From the NCBI GenBank assembly GCA_903902745.1, contig CAIUWA010000011.1, positions 124,001 to 188,000 on the forward strand: a DNA stretch of 64,000 bases, in the 5' to 3' direction. This stretch comes from an uncultured Opitutia bacterium. Lineage in GTDB: Bacteria; Verrucomicrobiota; Verrucomicrobiia; Opitutales; Opitutaceae. The notes below the pieces were generated by a model. That model had not been told where the DNA came from. It searched no databases and saw only the letters and a program-made list of their open reading frames with translations. Shown piece by piece: positions 46,440 to 55,462 of this stretch; the stretch's first letter is position 1, and each line of letters begins with the position of its first letter. The position numbers and the translations under genes were made by a program.

Positions 46440-47372
46440 TCACTTCATCAACTCGGCCAGCGGGCCTTTGACGGCCTCGGCCCAGATGACGTAGCCCTTT
46501 TCATTCGGGTGCAGCTTGTCGGCCATGATGTCCGGCTGGAGCACGCCGTTGGCGTCGAGGAATTTGTCGCCGATATCGAGGTAGAAGACATTTTTGCCGT
46601 CGTGGAGCTTCGCAATGATCGGGTTGACGTCGGAGACTATCTTCCGGGCCGCGTCGCCCGGATTGCCCCGCGGGAAGATGCCGAGCAGCAGGATTTTGGC
46701 GGCGGGGAAATCCTTGCGCATCTCCATCACGATCGCGCCGACGCCCTCGGCGATTTCCGCGGAGGTGCAGGTGGTGTAGTTGTTGGTCCCGATCATCAGC
46801 ATGATGGCCTTGGGCTGGAAGCCCCGGCCTTCGCCGTCCATGAGGCGGTAGAGCACGCCCTGGGTGGTGTCGCCGCCGATGCCGAAGTTCGCCGTCTTGA
46901 TGGCGCCGTAATATTTATCAAAGACCGCCTTGCCGGCCCGGGGAGGGTTGGGGTCGCCGGCTGGCCCGCTATTGCGCCAGAAGTCATTGATGGAATCGCC
47001 CATGAAGAGCAGGTCGATGTCGCCCTTTTGGGCAACGGCGAGGTTGGCCTCGTGCTTGGCGCGATGCATCGGATTGAGAGCGGGAACGGTGGCTGGATTC
47101 ACCCGCGGCGGGCGGACGGCGATCAGGTCCGGAAACTTGGCGACGATGGCCTTGGTTGCGGGATCAGCCTGGCTCACGAACCGCTTCAGGCTCTCATTGG
47201 CCTGCACGACCTCGGCAGCCGTGGGCCGCGCAATGGCCACCGCGGCCGGAACCGGGGCGGAAGCGGGCGCCGCCATGGCGGCATCCGCGGCGTGGCCCAT
47301 CGGGACGCGCAGCGCGAATGTGCCCAGCAATGAAAGAACAATCAGTCGACGGGTGAACGGAGGGGTATTCAT
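46440..47372 (-). CDS. Secreted SGNH/GDSL esterase (PAF-acetylhydrolase-like)
   Basis: A 310-residue exported protein (Sec signal to about residue 30, then an Ala/Pro-rich spacer to about 60). SGNH blocks: FMGDSINDFW (Ser), ANFGIGGDTT (Gly), LMIGTNNYT (Asn) and DKLHPNEKGY (Asp-x-x-His). It resembles the secreted PAF-AH-like esterases common in polysaccharide-degrading bacteria. Substrate unknown. The start at 47372 (MNTPPFTRR) is preferred to 47408. Confidence 0.85.
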   Translation of the reverse strand: MNTPPFTRRLIVLSLLGTFALRVPMGHAADAAMAAPASAPVPAAVAIARPTAAEVVQANESLKRFVSQADPATKAIVAKFPDLIAVRPPRVNPATVPALNPMHRAKHEANLAVAQKGDIDLLFMGDSINDFWRNSGPAGDPNPPRAGKAVFDKYYGAIKTANFGIGGDTTQGVLYRLMDGEGRGFQPKAIMLMIGTNNYTTCTSAEIAEGVGAIVMEMRKDFPAAKILLLGIFPRGNPGDAARKIVSDVNPIIAKLHDGKNVFYLDIGDKFLDANGVLQPDIMADKLHPNEKGYVIWAEAVKGPLAELMK

Positions 47373-47647
47373 CACATCTCTTGTTAATTTGGCCCGGCGC
47401 TGACGCAATTTAAAATCCGCCCGAATCTATTTCACCAAGCCCAGACATTGCCCGCGACCGTCGCGGCTCGCTTGGAGGAAGGGGAGTGGAATCCCTTAGT
47501 CTCCGGTCGTGGCTGACTGTGGCGGCGATGGCCGATTCCCCCGATGGCGGGCGCACTGTGCCAGTGGTATGATGAAAAGATGAAGACGCCGCCGCATCGG
47601 GAATTTGTGCCGGTGGAGCCCTTGCGCCTTCCGGGCGTCACCCAGCA

Positions 47648-48253
47648 ATGCTGGACCGGCCCGACCCCCGCTGGAGTCGTGAACGAAGGCGAACGTTGAT
47701 TCGCTTGGGCACATGGAGGCGTTTTTGGTCGGCAGCCGCCGGGCTGGCGGTTGGGCTGCTGGCGGGCTGCAATGGGACCTTGCCCGTCGGCGTGGCCGCC
47801 TACAGTGCGGGCATGGGCCGCGAGGCGAAAAATCCGGCACCCATTTCGCGGATGAAAAAATCCGAGGCCATGATGATCGCAAAACTTTGGGCGTCCAGCG
47901 ACCTTGCCAACCGGAGCTTCACGACCGTGCTACCGACCGGGAGCATGCTCCCGGTCCTCGATAGCAACAGCATTCTGCTGATGGAACGGGTGACAGCCGG
48001 CGAACTGCGGAAGAACGACATTGCCATCTATCAGAGCGGGAAGGATGGCATGAGGATCGTGCACCGGGCGAAGGAGGTCACGCGCGATGGAGTTTATTTT
48101 GAGGGGGACGCCAACTCGCGGAGCGACGGCTGGATCGCTTCCGACCAAGTCCGCTGGCGGATCGCCGGCATTCTCTACACGTCGCCGCAGGCCCCGGATC
48201 CGGCCAAGCCGGATCGTTCCGAACCAGCCGCCTTGGGTCAGCTGCTCCGCTGA
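47648..48253 (+). CDS. S26B-like (Sec11/SipW-type) signal-peptidase-fold lipoprotein
   Basis: A 201-residue frame from 47648. A TTG at 47696 would place the lipobox (VGLLAGC) nearer the N-terminus and may be the true start. The core has the S26 nucleophile motif (PTGSMLPVL), a box C-like segment (KNDIAIYQSGK), a His where signal peptidase I has Lys (RIVHRAKEV) and a GDAN...D box (FEGDANSRSDGW). Ser-His S26 enzymes are the SEC11/SipW type. A lipoprotein anchor on such a fold is unusual; normal signal peptidases have membrane helices. It may process a specific substrate or be inactive. Confidence 0.7.
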   Translation: MLDRPDPRWSRERRRTLIRLGTWRRFWSAAAGLAVGLLAGCNGTLPVGVAAYSAGMGREAKNPAPISRMKKSEAMMIAKLWASSDLANRSFTTVLPTGSMLPVLDSNSILLMERVTAGELRKNDIAIYQSGKDGMRIVHRAKEVTRDGVYFEGDANSRSDGWIASDQVRWRIAGILYTSPQAPDPAKPDRSEPAALGQLLR

Positions 48254-48270
48254 TTGCAGCGCTTTTAAGC

Positions 48271-49827
48271 TCAGGGCTTCTTCACCTCGCGGATCGTGAT
48301 CGCCTGGCCTTCCTTGACGGTGAGCTTGAGGCCGGACGTGTCGACGTTGTGCGCGTTTTCAATCACGAGGCCCCGTTGCGCGGTGATGTCGCAGTTCACG
48401 AACGTGATGCCCTCGATGTAGCTGTCGTATAACCCGTGCATCATGCCGGCGGAGGCGACGGTGCCGTGGACGTTGATGAGTTTCACGTTGCGCACGATGG
48501 GTTGCATGCGGACGTCGCCGGAAACGTTGATGCGCATGTTCCACTCCAGGTTGAACTCGACGAACTGGCGGGTGTCGCGCAGCTCCAGGTTGCGGTAGGT
48601 GATGTTTTCCACCACGCCACCGCGGCTCGGCTGGGTCTTGAACCGGATGGGAGCGAAGTTGCCGTCCGTGGCGATGCAGTCGCGCACCTCGACGTTGCGG
48701 ATGCCGCCGGAGGTCTCGCTGCCCATGGCGGCGCCGCCGTGGCCGTAGGCGAAGGTCGTTTTCTCGATGATGATGTCCTCGCACGGGCGGTTGACGCGGC
48801 GGCCGTCTTCATCCTTGCCGGATTTGATGGAGAGGCAGTCGTCGTTGCAGTCGAAGTAGCAGCCGGTGATCAGCACGTGCCGGCAGGAATCCACATCCAT
48901 GCCGTCGGAGCTGGGAATGTAATGCTCGGCGATGGACTTGAGCTTCTCGGCGACGACGTTTTCGCAATAGATGAACACCCAGCCCCAGCGGGCCTCGTTC
49001 TTCAGCGTGAGGCCGGATACGCGCACGTCCGTGCAGTTTTGAAACACGACCGAGCGCGGCGGGGTGTTGATGGTGCCGCCGCCCCCGCCGCCGCGGGGGA
49101 TGGCGACGCCGGCGGCATTGATGATCGGAATATTTTTGGACGTGTTCCAAAGGCTGAGCGTGCCGGTGGTCGGAAGCGGCAGGGAGAAAACCTCCTCGGG
49201 CTTCGGGAGTGGTCCCGTGGGCGTCGTGGCGGCAAAGCCCGCGCCCGGCGCGCCTGGTCCACCCGGCCCGCCCGGTCCGCCACCACGACGTCCGCCAGCC
49301 GGTGGCGCGCCCGCGCCAGCTTGGCCGCGTTGGCCTCCGGCCGCCGGGGCTCCGCCCGGACCGGGAACGATCCGCGCGTTCTGGCCGAAGTTGGCCCAGG
49401 CGTCGCCCGAGCCGTCGATGAGGCCTTCGCCCGAGACGCTGACGTTTTTCATGCCGACGAAATTGAGGAAGGCGGATGTCCAATAGCGCTCGATACCCTC
49501 CCAGCGCGTGTAGATCGGCGGGAAGTCGGCGATGGTGATGGTGCTCTTGAGGACGGCGTCCTTTTCCACGAGTAGGTCCACGCCCTGTTTGAAATAAAGC
49601 GCGCCAGTGAGGAACGTGCCCTTGGGGATGACGATCACGCCACCGCCGGCCGCGGCGCACTGGTCAATGGCGGCCTGGATCGCCTTGGTGTTGACGGTCT
49701 GTCCGTCACCCACGGCCCCGAGCTCGGAAATGACATAGCGGGTTGAGGGCCGCCGCGCGCTTTGGAGCGACATGCAGCCAACGAGCAGGGCGGCGGACAT
49801 CGCGAGGAAGATGAGGGCTTTTTTCAT
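48271..49827 (-). CDS. GH28-type polygalacturonase lipoprotein
   Basis: A 518-residue exported protein with a lipobox (LLVGC, Cys about 18). A right-handed beta-helix fold starts with ISELGAVGDGQTVNTKAIQA. GH28 motifs are visible: DVDSCRHV (NTD-like), NDDCLSIKSG (DD), YGHGGAAMGSE (GHG) and APIRFKTQ (RIK-like). In the family it hydrolyses polygalacturonan or rhamnogalacturonan. Near residues 205-245 a Gly/Pro/Arg/Ala-rich insert sits in a surface loop, with repeated GGPGGPGGPGAPG. The start at 49827 is selected for the lipoprotein signal. Confidence 0.87.
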   Translation of the reverse strand: MKKALIFLAMSAALLVGCMSLQSARRPSTRYVISELGAVGDGQTVNTKAIQAAIDQCAAAGGGVIVIPKGTFLTGALYFKQGVDLLVEKDAVLKSTITIADFPPIYTRWEGIERYWTSAFLNFVGMKNVSVSGEGLIDGSGDAWANFGQNARIVPGPGGAPAAGGQRGQAGAGAPPAGGRRGGGPGGPGGPGAPGAGFAATTPTGPLPKPEEVFSLPLPTTGTLSLWNTSKNIPIINAAGVAIPRGGGGGGTINTPPRSVVFQNCTDVRVSGLTLKNEARWGWVFIYCENVVAEKLKSIAEHYIPSSDGMDVDSCRHVLITGCYFDCNDDCLSIKSGKDEDGRRVNRPCEDIIIEKTTFAYGHGGAAMGSETSGGIRNVEVRDCIATDGNFAPIRFKTQPSRGGVVENITYRNLELRDTRQFVEFNLEWNMRINVSGDVRMQPIVRNVKLINVHGTVASAGMMHGLYDSYIEGITFVNCDITAQRGLVIENAHNVDTSGLKLTVKEGQAITIREVKKP

Positions 49828-50082
49828 GGGGCTGGATGGGGGCGGGGAGGACGAACGAAGACGCAGGTTAAAGGAACGGAAAGGAGCGGGGTTGCCACCG
49901 GTTGACGAACCGCGGGGCAAAAAGTAGCGGACAAGAGACCGGATCATTCCAGCCAAAATTCTCCTCGCGGCGGCCTCTGGGCAGAAGCGGGGGGAATTAA
50001 CCCTGATCCCTTCTCTCCTCCCTTGTCACCCCGGCGGCTCTTGCGCGGCCACCACAGCGGCGGTCTTTGGACGGCTCGCTTC

Positions 50083-50442
50083 TCAGGGATTTTCCGGCAC
50101 AGGCAGCTGGGGCAGGCCGGCCGCACCGGCGGACGAGGCAAAGGCCGTGATGGTCACCACCGGGGCCTCCGCGCTCACGGTGTGCGCGGCCCCGGCGGGG
50201 ATGTCCACGCGTGTGCCCGCGCCAGCCAGGACGGCAGGTTGGGTCCGCCCGTCATTTATGAGCAGGGTGCCCGCCAGGACGTAAATGCGAACGCTGGCAT
50301 CATGGCAGTGAAGGGGCGCGGCGGGAAAGCCGCCTTGATGCACCGTGACCGGCCAGAGATCATCCCGTGCGATCTCAGCCAGCACCTCGGTCTTTGAGGC
50401 AAAGTGTCCCGGCTTGATCGTGGTCTTGGCGCGCGCTTTCAT
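50083..50442 (-). CDS. Small cupin-domain protein
   Basis: A 119-residue single cupin with motif 1 FPAAPLHCHDASVRIYVLAG and motif 2 GTRVDIPAGAAHTVSAEA. Metal-type His are retained (HCH, AAH). No signal. It is probably a small-molecule-binding or enzyme cupin; nothing nearby fixes its role. Confidence 0.8.
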   Translation of the reverse strand: MKARAKTTIKPGHFASKTEVLAEIARDDLWPVTVHQGGFPAAPLHCHDASVRIYVLAGTLLINDGRTQPAVLAGAGTRVDIPAGAAHTVSAEAPVVTITAFASSAGAAGLPQLPVPENP

Positions 50443-50572
50443 TGGCTGGGCGAGCGATGTGTCATGGGAAACCCGGTGGCGTCAAAGCGCAGGAGTGGGT
50501 CAATCGGTCTTTCCGCCATCGAACCTGCACTACTTCCTCCCGGTTCATTGCGGTGGAAAACCGATCCTTGGC

Positions 50573-51073
50573 TTAAAATCCCGGCATTTTTTTCCCCGCG
50601 GCCTTTTGCGCGAGCTCGGCATCAACGCGGGCCTTGATGGACTCGGCGCGGCGGTGGACTTCATCGGCCACCCGTTCAAAATCCTGCGACATGATCTTCC
50701 CGCGCTGACTGACCAGTTTGCCGCCGATGTAGACCTGCTCCAGATTGGCCTGGCTGCAGGCCAGTACCAGGGTCGCGTAGGGATCGTGCACCGGCCCGGT
50801 ATCCCGGTCCCGGGGATTGATGACCAGGAAATCCGCGAATTTTCCCGGCTCGAGGTTCGCGGGCGGGTCGCCGCGGCCCACCTCGCGAATCTTTCCGTCC
50901 GTTCCCACCACGAGGTAGCCGATGAACGGCGCGCGCTCGGATTCCTTCATGGTGAGCAGGAGGCCGTTCTTGACCAGCAGCAGCGCGGGGTCCGCCGCCG
51001 CCGCGAGCAGGACGGGTCCGGCCAGCGCCTGCAGGAATCCGCCCTTCAGCCATGACCGGATGGATTTTCTCAT
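50573..51073 (-). pseudogene. Internally deleted amidohydrolase
   Basis: A 166-codon open frame. Residues about 28-70 are the N-terminal beta-sandwich of an amidohydrolase (LLLVKNGLLLTMKESERAP, GTDGKIREVG). Directly after GRGDPPAN comes the family C-terminal segment (LEPGKFADFLVINPRDRDTG, VYIGGKLVSQRGKIM). The intervening TIM barrel with all metal His and Asp ligands, some 300 residues, is absent, yet the frame is intact. A Tat/Sec-like start (RKSIRSWLKGGFLQALAG) is present. It cannot be a working hydrolase; it is either a decaying gene or a small protein of new use. Confidence 0.75.
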
Positions 51074-51268
51074 GCCGGCTGAAAAGCAAACCGCGAGCCA
51101 AACCGGCCGCATCCCGTCGCATCCGCCGCCCGATCGGTTTCAGGCCTCGACGCAACGCCGCTGTGTCGGAGTGCGAAGTCCCGCCGCTTTGAGCAGTGGT
51201 GCGCAAATCCGCAGGTACAGCCACGGAGGCCTTGCGGGTGAAAGGCTTTCGGCAACCTTGGCGGTGCG

Positions 51269-52570
51269 ATGACTACCGCTTCACCGTCCGTGCGTTCACC
51301 GATTCACTATGCGTGGATTGTCGTGGCCGTGACCTTTCTCACGCTGCTCGCGGCGGCGGGCGGGCGGGCCGCTCCCGGGGTGATGATCCTGCCGGTCTGC
51401 AACGAATTCCAGTGGAGCCGGGCGACGGTGTCGTCGATCATCGCGATCAACATTTTTCTCTATGGCCTGATCGGGCCGTTTGCCGCGGCGCTGTACCAGA
51501 GCCTGGGCCTGCGGCGGACGATGCTGCTGGCGATGACACTCATGGGGGCGGGTTACGGGTTGTCGACCTTGGCCACGCAGTACTGGCAGTTCGTGGTCCT
51601 GTGGGGCTTCGTCGTGGGCGCGGGCTCGGGCATGGCGGCGACGGTGTTGGGCGCGGCGGTTGCGACGCGCTGGTTCACGCAGCGGCGCGGGCTGGTGACC
51701 GGGCTGCTGACGGCGAGCACCGCGACGGGACAGCTCGTGTTCCTGCCATCGCTGGCGCGGGTCGTGACGACGCAGGGCTGGCGGGGTGCGCCGTGGGTGG
51801 TCTGCGCCGGAACGGTGGCCGTGCTGCCGGTGATCTGGTTTTTCATGCGCGACGACCCGGTGGATGTCGGCCTCAGGCCGTATGGGGAAGGAGAGGCCGG
51901 AGGACAGGTGACGGTAGACAGGAGACAGGGGACCATGGCCTTGGGAAATCCGGCGAAGCAGGCGATTGATACGCTGCTGGCGGCGGTGCGGGTGCGGGAT
52001 TTCTGGCTGCTGGCGGGATCATTCTTCGTCTGTGGGGCGAGCACCAACGGGCTGATCGGCACGCATCTCGTGTCGGCGGCGTTCGACTGCGGCATCCCGG
52101 AAGTGCGCTCGGCCTCGCTGCTGGCGATGATGGGTTTGTTTGACCTGGTGGGGACAACGATGTCGGGCTGGCTGTCGGACCGCTTCAACTGCCGTTACCT
52201 GCTTTTCGGCTATTACGGCCTGCGTGGCGTATCGCTGCTCTTTCTGCCGGCGGCGCTGGTGGGGCCATCGGCGGGGTTGATGATCTTTGCGGTGTTCTAC
52301 GGGCTCGACTGGATTGCCACGGTGCCGCCCACCGTGCGGCTGACCGGGGAAGTTTTCGGCCGCGAGCGCGCAAGCATCGTGTTCGGCTGGGTGGTGGCGG
52401 CGCACCAGCTGGGCGCGGCCTGCTCCGCCTTCGGCGCGGGCTGGCTGCGCACGAGCACGGGCGCCTACACCGCGGCGTTCACAGCCGCCGGTCTGCTGTG
52501 CCTCGCAGCGGCGGTCGGCGTGCTGCCGGTCGGCCGCGCCGCCAGCAAACGGAAACTGGCGGCGGCCTGA
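51269..52570 (+). CDS. MFS transporter
   Basis: A 433-residue, 12-helix major facilitator (first helix HYAWIVVAVTFLTLLAAAGG; later WLSDRFNCRYLLFGYYGLR, a MFS loop motif). It resembles the oxalate/formate or monocarboxylate-type permeases. The central cytoplasmic loop (about 207-230) contains GGQVTVDRRQGTMALG, encoded by a gacaggtgacggtagacaggagacagg tandem-like repeat (nt 51901-51931) seen as intergenic clutter in many genomes. It appears to be an in-frame repeat insertion in a tolerant loop. Substrate unknown; a small organic acid is plausible. Confidence 0.85.
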   Translation: MTTASPSVRSPIHYAWIVVAVTFLTLLAAAGGRAAPGVMILPVCNEFQWSRATVSSIIAINIFLYGLIGPFAAALYQSLGLRRTMLLAMTLMGAGYGLSTLATQYWQFVVLWGFVVGAGSGMAATVLGAAVATRWFTQRRGLVTGLLTASTATGQLVFLPSLARVVTTQGWRGAPWVVCAGTVAVLPVIWFFMRDDPVDVGLRPYGEGEAGGQVTVDRRQGTMALGNPAKQAIDTLLAAVRVRDFWLLAGSFFVCGASTNGLIGTHLVSAAFDCGIPEVRSASLLAMMGLFDLVGTTMSGWLSDRFNCRYLLFGYYGLRGVSLLFLPAALVGPSAGLMIFAVFYGLDWIATVPPTVRLTGEVFGRERASIVFGWVVAAHQLGAACSAFGAGWLRTSTGAYTAAFTAAGLLCLAAAVGVLPVGRAASKRKLAAA

Positions 52571-52580
52571 ACTGCCTTGG

Positions 52581-52691
52581 GGCAGGGCGAACCGTCCCGG
52601 TGAGCCGTTCGACAAGCTCACGCTCCAAGACCGCGGCTCCTCCTTCGCCAAGGCTTCGGCGGACTAGTCGGCAGGGACCCCTCGCCCTGCC
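52581..52691. repeat. Family D palindromic repeat, copy 2
   Basis: GGCAGGGCGAACCGTCCCGG is followed by TGAGCCGTTCGACAAGCTCA, CCAAGACCGCGGCTCC and CCCTCGCCCTGCC. It matches copy 1 at 10196 with an extra 30 bp in the middle (CGCCAAGGCTTCGGCGG). It lies between convergent genes. Confidence 0.85.
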
Positions 52692-52712
52692 AAACTCGGA
52701 TTCCCCGCTGAT

Positions 52713-53687
52713 CTACGGACTGGCGGGGGCGATGGCCGCGGCCTTCGCGGAAAAATAAGCGGCGACCGGATTGTCCTTCAACGCTTTCAGGCCGGAGACC
52801 ACGACCTCGGCGTTGATGACGGCGCCGTCCCAGCCCGGATGGACCGATTCGCCCTTGGGCTTGTCGGGCGTCGGATTGGGCACGTAAAGCAGATCGGTCT
52901 TCTCCTTGCCGAGCGCGTCGAGCCGGCGGCCGATCAATTCATTGAGATCGATGAAGCCTACTTTCTCGGCTGTGGCGACCTGGCCCGTCCAGCCTTCGAA
53001 GCCGTCCATCGTGCGCTTGATATGCCCGTTGTCGTCCCAGGCCTTGCGCGGGATAAGCGAGCAGACGATGGGCGTGGCGCCCTTGGCGCGCGTTTCGGCG
53101 ATGAGCTGCCGGAGATACCAGCCGAAGGTGTGGACCGTCTCGAGCTTGCCGGCCCGGTTGGTGATTTCCTGCGTTTCGTCGCCGATGCCCTTGAGTTCAC
53201 CCACGCTGGAGGCGGGAGCGCCGCCGTCGTTGGTGCCGAACTGCATGATGACAGTGTCGCCTGGCTTGATCAGCCCGACCATGTTCTTCCAGTTGGCGTT
53301 GTAGAAACTCCGGGCGCTGGTGCCGCCGAGGGCGCGGTTGACGACGTTCACCTTCTGCGGGTCGAAATAAAACGTGAGCGGCGCGCCCCAGCCCCACTGG
53401 TTCAGGTTGGTGCCGTCACCGGCGGAACCGTTGCGCACGGTCGAATCGCCGATCAGCCAGAAAGTCGGCAGCTTGTTTTCGGGTGGCGAGGGCGGCGAGT
53501 AGCGCGCGGCACCCGGCGGCCCGGATTGCGTGCGCATGTCCACGCCATGCGTGTCCGGGGGTGGGCGGGGAGCCTGCGGTGCGGCCGGAGTGGAGGTAGA
53601 GGGTGCCGGGGCCGCGGCTTCTTCGGCGTGAGTGGCTGCCGCGCTGAAGAGGGCCGAAAGCAGAAGATAGGGGAGGGGATTTTTCAC
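52713..53687 (-). CDS. Rhamnogalacturonan acetylesterase-type SGNH hydrolase, second copy
   Basis: A 324-residue exported protein from a GTG start at 53687 (VKNPLPYLLLSALFSAAATH signal). A Pro/Ala-rich linker spans about 22-75. SGNH blocks: LIGDSTVRNG, RALGGTSARS, QFGTNDGGAP and a C-terminal His in ESVHPGWDGAV. It resembles the RGAE at 38066. It convergently faces the MFS gene and is 20 bp from the dienelactone hydrolase start-side neighbour, which is on the same strand upstream. Confidence 0.85.
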   Translation of the reverse strand: MKNPLPYLLLSALFSAAATHAEEAAAPAPSTSTPAAPQAPRPPPDTHGVDMRTQSGPPGAARYSPPSPPENKLPTFWLIGDSTVRNGSAGDGTNLNQWGWGAPLTFYFDPQKVNVVNRALGGTSARSFYNANWKNMVGLIKPGDTVIMQFGTNDGGAPASSVGELKGIGDETQEITNRAGKLETVHTFGWYLRQLIAETRAKGATPIVCSLIPRKAWDDNGHIKRTMDGFEGWTGQVATAEKVGFIDLNELIGRRLDALGKEKTDLLYVPNPTPDKPKGESVHPGWDGAVINAEVVVSGLKALKDNPVAAYFSAKAAAIAPASP

Positions 53688-53707
53688 GAGGTGGGAAGGG
53701 GACGGCC

Positions 53708-54598
53708 TCAGACGAGCTTGCGCTTGAAGAAAGCGATCGTGCGGGTCCACGAGAGTTCGGCCGCCGCCTTGTCGTAGCGTGGCGTGGTATCGTTGTGGAA
53801 GCCGTGGTTTACCTCGGGGTAGATGAACGCCTCGTACTCGACGTGCGCCGCCTTCAGGGCCGCCTCGTAAGCCGGCCAGCCGGCGTTCACGCGGGTGTCC
53901 AGTCCGGCATAGTGGATGAGCAGGGCGCCCTTGATCTTCGCGGCGTCAGCGGCCTGGGGCTGGCCGCCGTAGTAGGGCGCGGCCGCCTTGATGATGTCGG
54001 GCAGGCGCCACGCGAGGGTGTTCGCGATGCCGCCGCCGAAGCAGAATCCGGTCACGCCAAGCGCGCCGTTGCAGTCCGGATGGCTGTGCAGGAATTTCGC
54101 GGCCGCGACGAAGTCCTCTGTGATCTTCTTGCCGTCCAGTTTCGACTGCATGACGCGCCCCGCTTCGTCATCACCCGGATAACCTCCCGCGGGGTAGAGG
54201 GCGTCGGGCGCGAAGGCCACGAAGCCGGCGAGAGCGACGCGTCGGGCCACGTCCTCGATGTAGGGGTTGAGGCCGCGGTTTTCATGCACCACGAGCACAC
54301 CGGGCAGCTTGCCGGTCGCATTCGCGGGCTTCGCGAAGAGGCCGCGCATCTCACCGCTGCCCTCGGGCGACGAATATTTCACGTAGTCGGACTTCACCCG
54401 CGCATCCTCTTTCGGCACCTGCGCGGCAAAGGCGTAATTCGGGTTGAGCATCTCAAGGAGCGCGGCGGCTGTCAGGCCGCCGATGGCGAACTTGGCGGCC
54501 CGTTCCAAAAAGCCGCGGCGGTCGATCTGGCCGTGGACGTAGTAGTCGTAGAGGTCGAGCAGCTCCTGGTCGAATTCCTTGGCGGTCTTACGTTCCAT
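53708..54598 (-). CDS. Tat-exported dienelactone hydrolase
   Basis: A 296-residue protein. An N-terminal helix (about 1-24) precedes a Tat-type signal ([20 protein letters not shown]). The DLH-fold hydrolase has the nucleophile Cys in GFCFGGG, Asp in GLDTRVNAG and His in VNHGFHND. The start at 54598 is chosen; 29 upstream codons look like leader. In the family it hydrolyses lactones or esters. Its neighbour, an RGAE-like esterase 20 bp downstream, suggests a joint role in ester removal. Confidence 0.87.
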   Translation of the reverse strand: MERKTAKEFDQELLDLYDYYVHGQIDRRGFLERAAKFAIGGLTAAALLEMLNPNYAFAAQVPKEDARVKSDYVKYSSPEGSGEMRGLFAKPANATGKLPGVLVVHENRGLNPYIEDVARRVALAGFVAFAPDALYPAGGYPGDDEAGRVMQSKLDGKKITEDFVAAAKFLHSHPDCNGALGVTGFCFGGGIANTLAWRLPDIIKAAAPYYGGQPQAADAAKIKGALLIHYAGLDTRVNAGWPAYEAALKAAHVEYEAFIYPEVNHGFHNDTTPRYDKAAAELSWTRTIAFFKRKLV

Positions 54599-54699
54599 AA
54601 ATCTCGGGGGATTGGGGTTATTGCCGGGGGAGAAAAGGAAATTTGCCGGTGGAGAAGGCATGGTCAAACGCGAACGACGGGCCATCGATCACGGAAGGT

Positions 54700-54796
54700 G
54701 TCACGCGAAGCCGCGAAGGTCGCGAAGAAGACAATGAGAGTGATCGAGTCCGCTGCCCCTTCGCGACCTTCGCGACCTTCGCGGCTTCGCGTGAGC
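54700..54796. repeat. Family E-like palindromic repeat
   Basis: TCACGCGAAGCCGCGAAGGT is followed by CGCGAAG; the right part is TTCGCGACCTTCGCGACCTT followed by CGCGGCTTCGCGTGA. The arms are long and near-perfect. It lies in the divergent gap upstream of the rhomboid gene. Confidence 0.8.
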
Positions 54797-54866
54797 TATT
54801 CCGACTGCTCGATCCGAAAATCGCCTTTCGTTTTTCGCCCACTTCGTTCACCCCTGCCGCAGCAGC

Positions 54867-55436
54867 ATGGATGACATCACCCGCCAACTTGCGCGGCTCT
54901 TCACGGAAGGGCCGTGGTATTTTATCTCGTGGCCGGCGGTGGCGATGGTGGTGGGCACGATCATCGGGATGCTCTCGTCGCCGGCCGCGCGACAGCTCGC
55001 CGTCGTGCCGCGGACCGCGGGCGGCCTGCTCGGGCTCGTCACCGCGCCCTTTGTCCACGCCAACTTTGCGCATCTCTCCGCGAACCTGCCGCCCTTCATT
55101 GTGCTGGGCGGCCTGGTGCTCCATCACGGCGAATCGCAATTTGTCGGGATCACCCTGGCAATCACGCTGGGGCAGGGCGTGCTGCTCTGGCTGCTCGGCC
55201 GCAAGGCTGCGCACGTCGGTATGAGCGGCGTGATCTTCGGTTTCCTCGGCTGGCTGCTGGCGGTCGCGTGGTTCACGCGCACCACCCCCGACCTGCTGGT
55301 CGCGGCCGGCGTGTTGGTCTTCTACGGCGGCATGCTGGCCGGCCTCGCCCCTGCGCGCAACGGGACCTCATGGGAGGGCCATCTCTTCGGCCTCATCGCC
55401 GGCTTGGGCGTGGCGTGGTTCCAATATGGGCGGTGA
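54867..55436 (+). CDS. Rhomboid-family intramembrane protease
   Basis: A 189-residue membrane protein with about six helices. The nucleophile Ser is in GMSGVIFGFLGWL (GxSG), the catalytic His in WEGHLFGLIAGLG, and the HAN motif appears as FVHANFAHLSAN. Rhomboids cleave membrane helices. The catalytic dyad is intact. It is alone on the plus strand between minus-strand genes. Confidence 0.88.
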   Translation: MDDITRQLARLFTEGPWYFISWPAVAMVVGTIIGMLSSPAARQLAVVPRTAGGLLGLVTAPFVHANFAHLSANLPPFIVLGGLVLHHGESQFVGITLAITLGQGVLLWLLGRKAAHVGMSGVIFGFLGWLLAVAWFTRTTPDLLVAAGVLVFYGGMLAGLAPARNGTSWEGHLFGLIAGLGVAWFQYGR

Positions 55437-55462
55437 CCTCTATCTAGCCTTCCGCATTTGGA

